DNA of 64,000 bases from Methanobacteriota archaeon (GTDB lineage Archaea > Halobacteriota > Methanomicrobia > Methanomicrobiales > Methanomicrobiaceae), in contig JAENZA010000005.1 in NCBI GenBank assembly GCA_016841485.1, positions 1-64,000 on the forward strand, given 5' to 3'. Under the pieces are notes generated by a model. The model made no database searches and was not told the DNA's origin. It saw only the letters and a program-made list of their open reading frames with translations. This document shows positions 61,904 through 64,000 of this stretch, piece by piece. Every line of letters begins with the position of its first letter. Position 1 is the stretch's first letter. The translations under genes were made by a program, and so were the position numbers.

Positions 61904-62827
61904 TCAGGATTCGGGCGGGATCAGGACGGCATCGATGACATGGATGACGCCGTTGCTGCATTCGACATCGGTGATGATGACATTGGCACCACCCACGGTT
62001 ACGCCGTCTGCGGTGTCGATGACCAGTGCGCTGCCCTGCAAGGTCTCAATGGTATCCATGGACCCCACATCAGATGCCATGAACCGGCCGCCCGCCACAT
62101 GATAGAGGAGGATGTCGGTGAGCTGGCCCTGCGGGTCCTCAAGCAGCGCCTCGACCGTTCCTGCGGGGAGCGCTGCAAAGGCGTCGTCTGTGGGCGCAAA
62201 GACCGTATAGTCCATCGTCTCGTCGCTCAGTGTCGGACCAAGGCCTGCCGCCTGGACTGCGGCAACGAGGGTGGTGAACCGCCCGTCGGCGACCGCCGTC
62301 TCCACGATGTTATCTTTCGGCAGCATCACGGCGTCGATGACGTGGATGACGCCGTTGCTGCAGACGATGTCTGCTGTTACGACCTTTGCTCCGTCGACCA
62401 TCACGCCGTCCGTCGTGTCAAACCGGAGCCGTTTGCCGAGGAGCGTCATCGCATCCGGTTGTGATGTCACGTCGTCTGCCATCAGTTCTCCTGCTACCAC
62501 ATGATACAGCAGAATATCCTTCAGATCTCCCTGCGGGTCCTCGAGAAGGACAGCGATCGTCCCCTCGGGAAGTTTTGCAACCGCATCATCGGTCGGTGCG
62601 AAGACGGTGAACGGCCCTTCCCCGGAGAGCGTCCCCGTCAGGCCCGCGGCCTCGACCGCCGCGAGGAGCGTGGTAAATGACCCTGCGTCCTGAGCGGTCT
62701 CTATGATGTTTTTTGGTGCCGGTGTCGGTGTTGGCGTTGGTGTTGCCTCCGGGGGTTCGGTCGTACACCCGGCGACGAGCACAGCGGCCACCACTAGCAT
62801 GACACCCAGCAATTTCAGTGATTTCAT
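61904..62827 (-). CDS. Lipoprotein with two fasciclin (FAS1) domains
   Basis: A 307-residue protein from the ATG at 62827. A signal peptide ends in the lipobox LVAGC, followed by a Thr-Pro repeat linker and two FAS1 domains (about residues 38-170 and 172-305). Each has the conserved FTVFAPTDDA or YTVFAPTDDA block and a closing CSNGVIHVIDAV strand. The domains are internal duplicates. FAS1 proteins mediate adhesion at the cell surface and are common in methanogens. Monocistronic. Confidence 0.95.
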   Translation of the reverse strand: MKSLKLLGVMLVVAAVLVAGCTTEPPEATPTPTPTPAPKNIIETAQDAGSFTTLLAAVEAAGLTGTLSGEGPFTVFAPTDDAVAKLPEGTIAVLLEDPQGDLKDILLYHVVAGELMADDVTSQPDAMTLLGKRLRFDTTDGVMVDGAKVVTADIVCSNGVIHVIDAVMLPKDNIVETAVADGRFTTLVAAVQAAGLGPTLSDETMDYTVFAPTDDAFAALPAGTVEALLEDPQGQLTDILLYHVAGGRFMASDVGSMDTIETLQGSALVIDTADGVTVGGANVIITDVECSNGVIHVIDAVLIPPES

Positions 62828-63011
62828 TTCATACACCCCCATCCTGTGATGGGATAGCCGGTAATGGATGTTCATTGACTTAATGTTGTTGGGGAGAGGT
62901 GAATGAATATATTAGAAATGAAGGACTATCCTGCCATCTTCGATCGCGGTTCCGTCCGGGTATATCTGTGGAAACAAAGGCCCGAAAATGGAAGAAAGAA
63001 GAATTCTCGGG

Positions 63012-64000
63012 TCACGCATACCGGAAGAGGTCGGGTCCCATGGAAATCTCAAAGCGTGCCCCTTTCCCTTCCACTCCTGTCTCATGGATGGCGATGCCGG
63101 TGATGTCGAGTATGGCCCGTACCAGGAAGAGGCCGTAGCCGGTGTTGCGGCCGAAGCCGCGGGCGAATATCTTTTCCTTGATGTGTGGGGTGACTCCCTT
63201 CCCGTCATCCTCCAGGACGATGACACCCCCGGTTTCTGTCTGGTGAAACGCGATGGCGATCCTGGTCACGTGGTCGCCGTGGCGCAGGGCATTGTCGATG
63301 AGATTGACAAAGACCTTGGTGAGCAGCGGGTCGGCATACACCTCGACCGGGCCTATGTCGGAGATGATCTCCACCGAAAGATGCCCGGCCTGTGATGCGA
63401 CATCCCTAATGATGTGGTCAATGCGCTGCCACCGTGGGGCAAGCACTCCCATGTTCTGGTAATCACTGGTAAACGATATCTGGGTCTCAATGGTTTTGGC
63501 AAGCGACTCAATCTTCCCGATATATGGCGGCACCCCTTCCGGGGGGACAGTCTTCATCAGTTCAAGATAGCCGAGAAGGGCCGTGAGATGATTCAGGATG
63601 TCATGGCGTGTCACATCGGAGAGAAGGTTGAGCTTTTCATTCGCCTTCTGCAGGGCTTCCCGGTAATTTCTGATATCGGTGATGTCGATCATAGAGGCGA
63701 TGATAAAGACCGGTGTGCCATCAGAATTTTTGACAACCTTTGCCGAGAGATGGATAACAAAAGGTGTGCCGTCCTTCTTTTCAACCTCAAATTCTCCGAT
63801 CATGGAACCGGTTTTACAGAAGTGGTCCAGGAGTTCCGGCCTACTTTCTCCGGCGATGCCGATGACCCTGCCTCTCTGCCCGATCACTTCCTCTTTGGCA
63901 TCATATCCCCACATTCTCAGGAAGGCACGGTTCACATAGGTGAGATTTCCGTCCGGATCGAGAATCGAGATGGCGGTAGGGGAGGACTCGATGGCGTTCT
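63012..64000 (-). CDS. PAS-domain histidine kinase (5' end beyond the window)
   Basis: The frame is open to the right edge; about 329 codons are visible. It begins within a PAS domain (NAIESSPTAISILDPDGNLT, then AFLRMWGYDAKEEVIG), continues with a PAC segment (IIASMIDITDIRNYREAL) and a kinase core: phosphoacceptor SDVTRHDILNHLTALLGY, N box DNALRHGD, G1 DDGKGV and GYGLFLVRAIL. The kinase core is closely related to that of the membrane kinase at 17.7 kb. The GTG at 63935 is internal to the PAS domain and is not the real start. Confidence 0.9.
   Translation of the reverse strand, partial: NAIESSPTAISILDPDGNLTYVNRAFLRMWGYDAKEEVIGQRGRVIGIAGESRPELLDHFCKTGSMIGEFEVEKKDGTPFVIHLSAKVVKNSDGTPVFIIASMIDITDIRNYREALQKANEKLNLLSDVTRHDILNHLTALLGYLELMKTVPPEGVPPYIGKIESLAKTIETQISFTSDYQNMGVLAPRWQRIDHIIRDVASQAGHLSVEIISDIGPVEVYADPLLTKVFVNLIDNALRHGDHVTRIAIAFHQTETGGVIVLEDDGKGVTPHIKEKIFARGFGRNTGYGLFLVRAILDITGIAIHETGVEGKGARFEISMGPDLFRYA

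Overview
The window comes from a methanogenic archaeon, most likely of the order Methanomicrobiales (for example a Methanofollis-, Methanoculleus- or Methanogenium-like organism; the genus is not settled from sequence alone). The evidence is aIF1A, TATA-type promoters, an MsvR-like V4R redox regulator, lysine 2,3-aminomutase with beta-lysine acetyltransferase (the methanogen osmolyte pathway), a tungsten aldehyde ferredoxin oxidoreductase, a monofunctional Ni-CODH with CooC, and histidine kinases of the methanogen PAS type. GC content looks moderately high, with AT-rich promoter gaps. I see no rRNA, tRNA, CRISPR array or insertion sequence.

Layout. 0-6 kb: a partial GNAT acetyltransferase, a DUF1015 protein, then a lipoprotein followed by five overlapping pilin-like genes closed by a hairpin/poly-T terminator. 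6-14 kb: aIF1A and a leftward four-gene cell-surface operon (S-layer-like protein, an LPETG-bearing membrane protein, a beta-helix protein, a PKD protein). 14-24 kb: tandem protein-isoaspartate methyltransferases, a DUF2769 protein, a cysteine-free thioredoxin-fold protein with an MsvR-like regulator, a membrane histidine kinase, a DEAD-box helicase, an AdoMet-decarboxylase-like enzyme and a SLOG/SLATT-like predicted membrane effector. 24-39 kb: a MoaD-like protein with AOR, then a metabolic stretch rich in fusions: methyltransferase/ATP-grasp, CrtC-like/prenyl synthase, a rifampin-phosphotransferase-like dikinase, a QueG-like Fe-S protein, another methyltransferase and another ATP-grasp enzyme.

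39-51 kb: a permease split in two halves, a rubrerythrin-like protein, the ablAB operon behind a repeat-rich promoter, a TetR-controlled MacB-like ABC module, a cysteine-rich sensory protein, a degenerate RsbW-like protein and the Trk potassium system. Together ablAB and Trk form an osmotic-adaptation neighbourhood. 51-56 kb: a sulfur operon (SLC13 permease, persulfide dioxygenase-like MBL/rhodanese protein, two half-size YeeE/YedE permeases). 56-64 kb: a small membrane protein, cooS-cooC, a PadR-DrrA-DrrB ABC export operon, a two-domain fasciclin lipoprotein and the 3' part of a PAS histidine kinase that runs off the window.

The strongest leads for undescribed biology are the CrtC-like/prenyl-synthase fusion beside the dikinase, the SLOG/SLATT-like membrane protein, the methyltransferase/ATP-grasp fusion, the acidic-motif pilin cassette, and the surface operon with an exact LPETG sorting-type signal.
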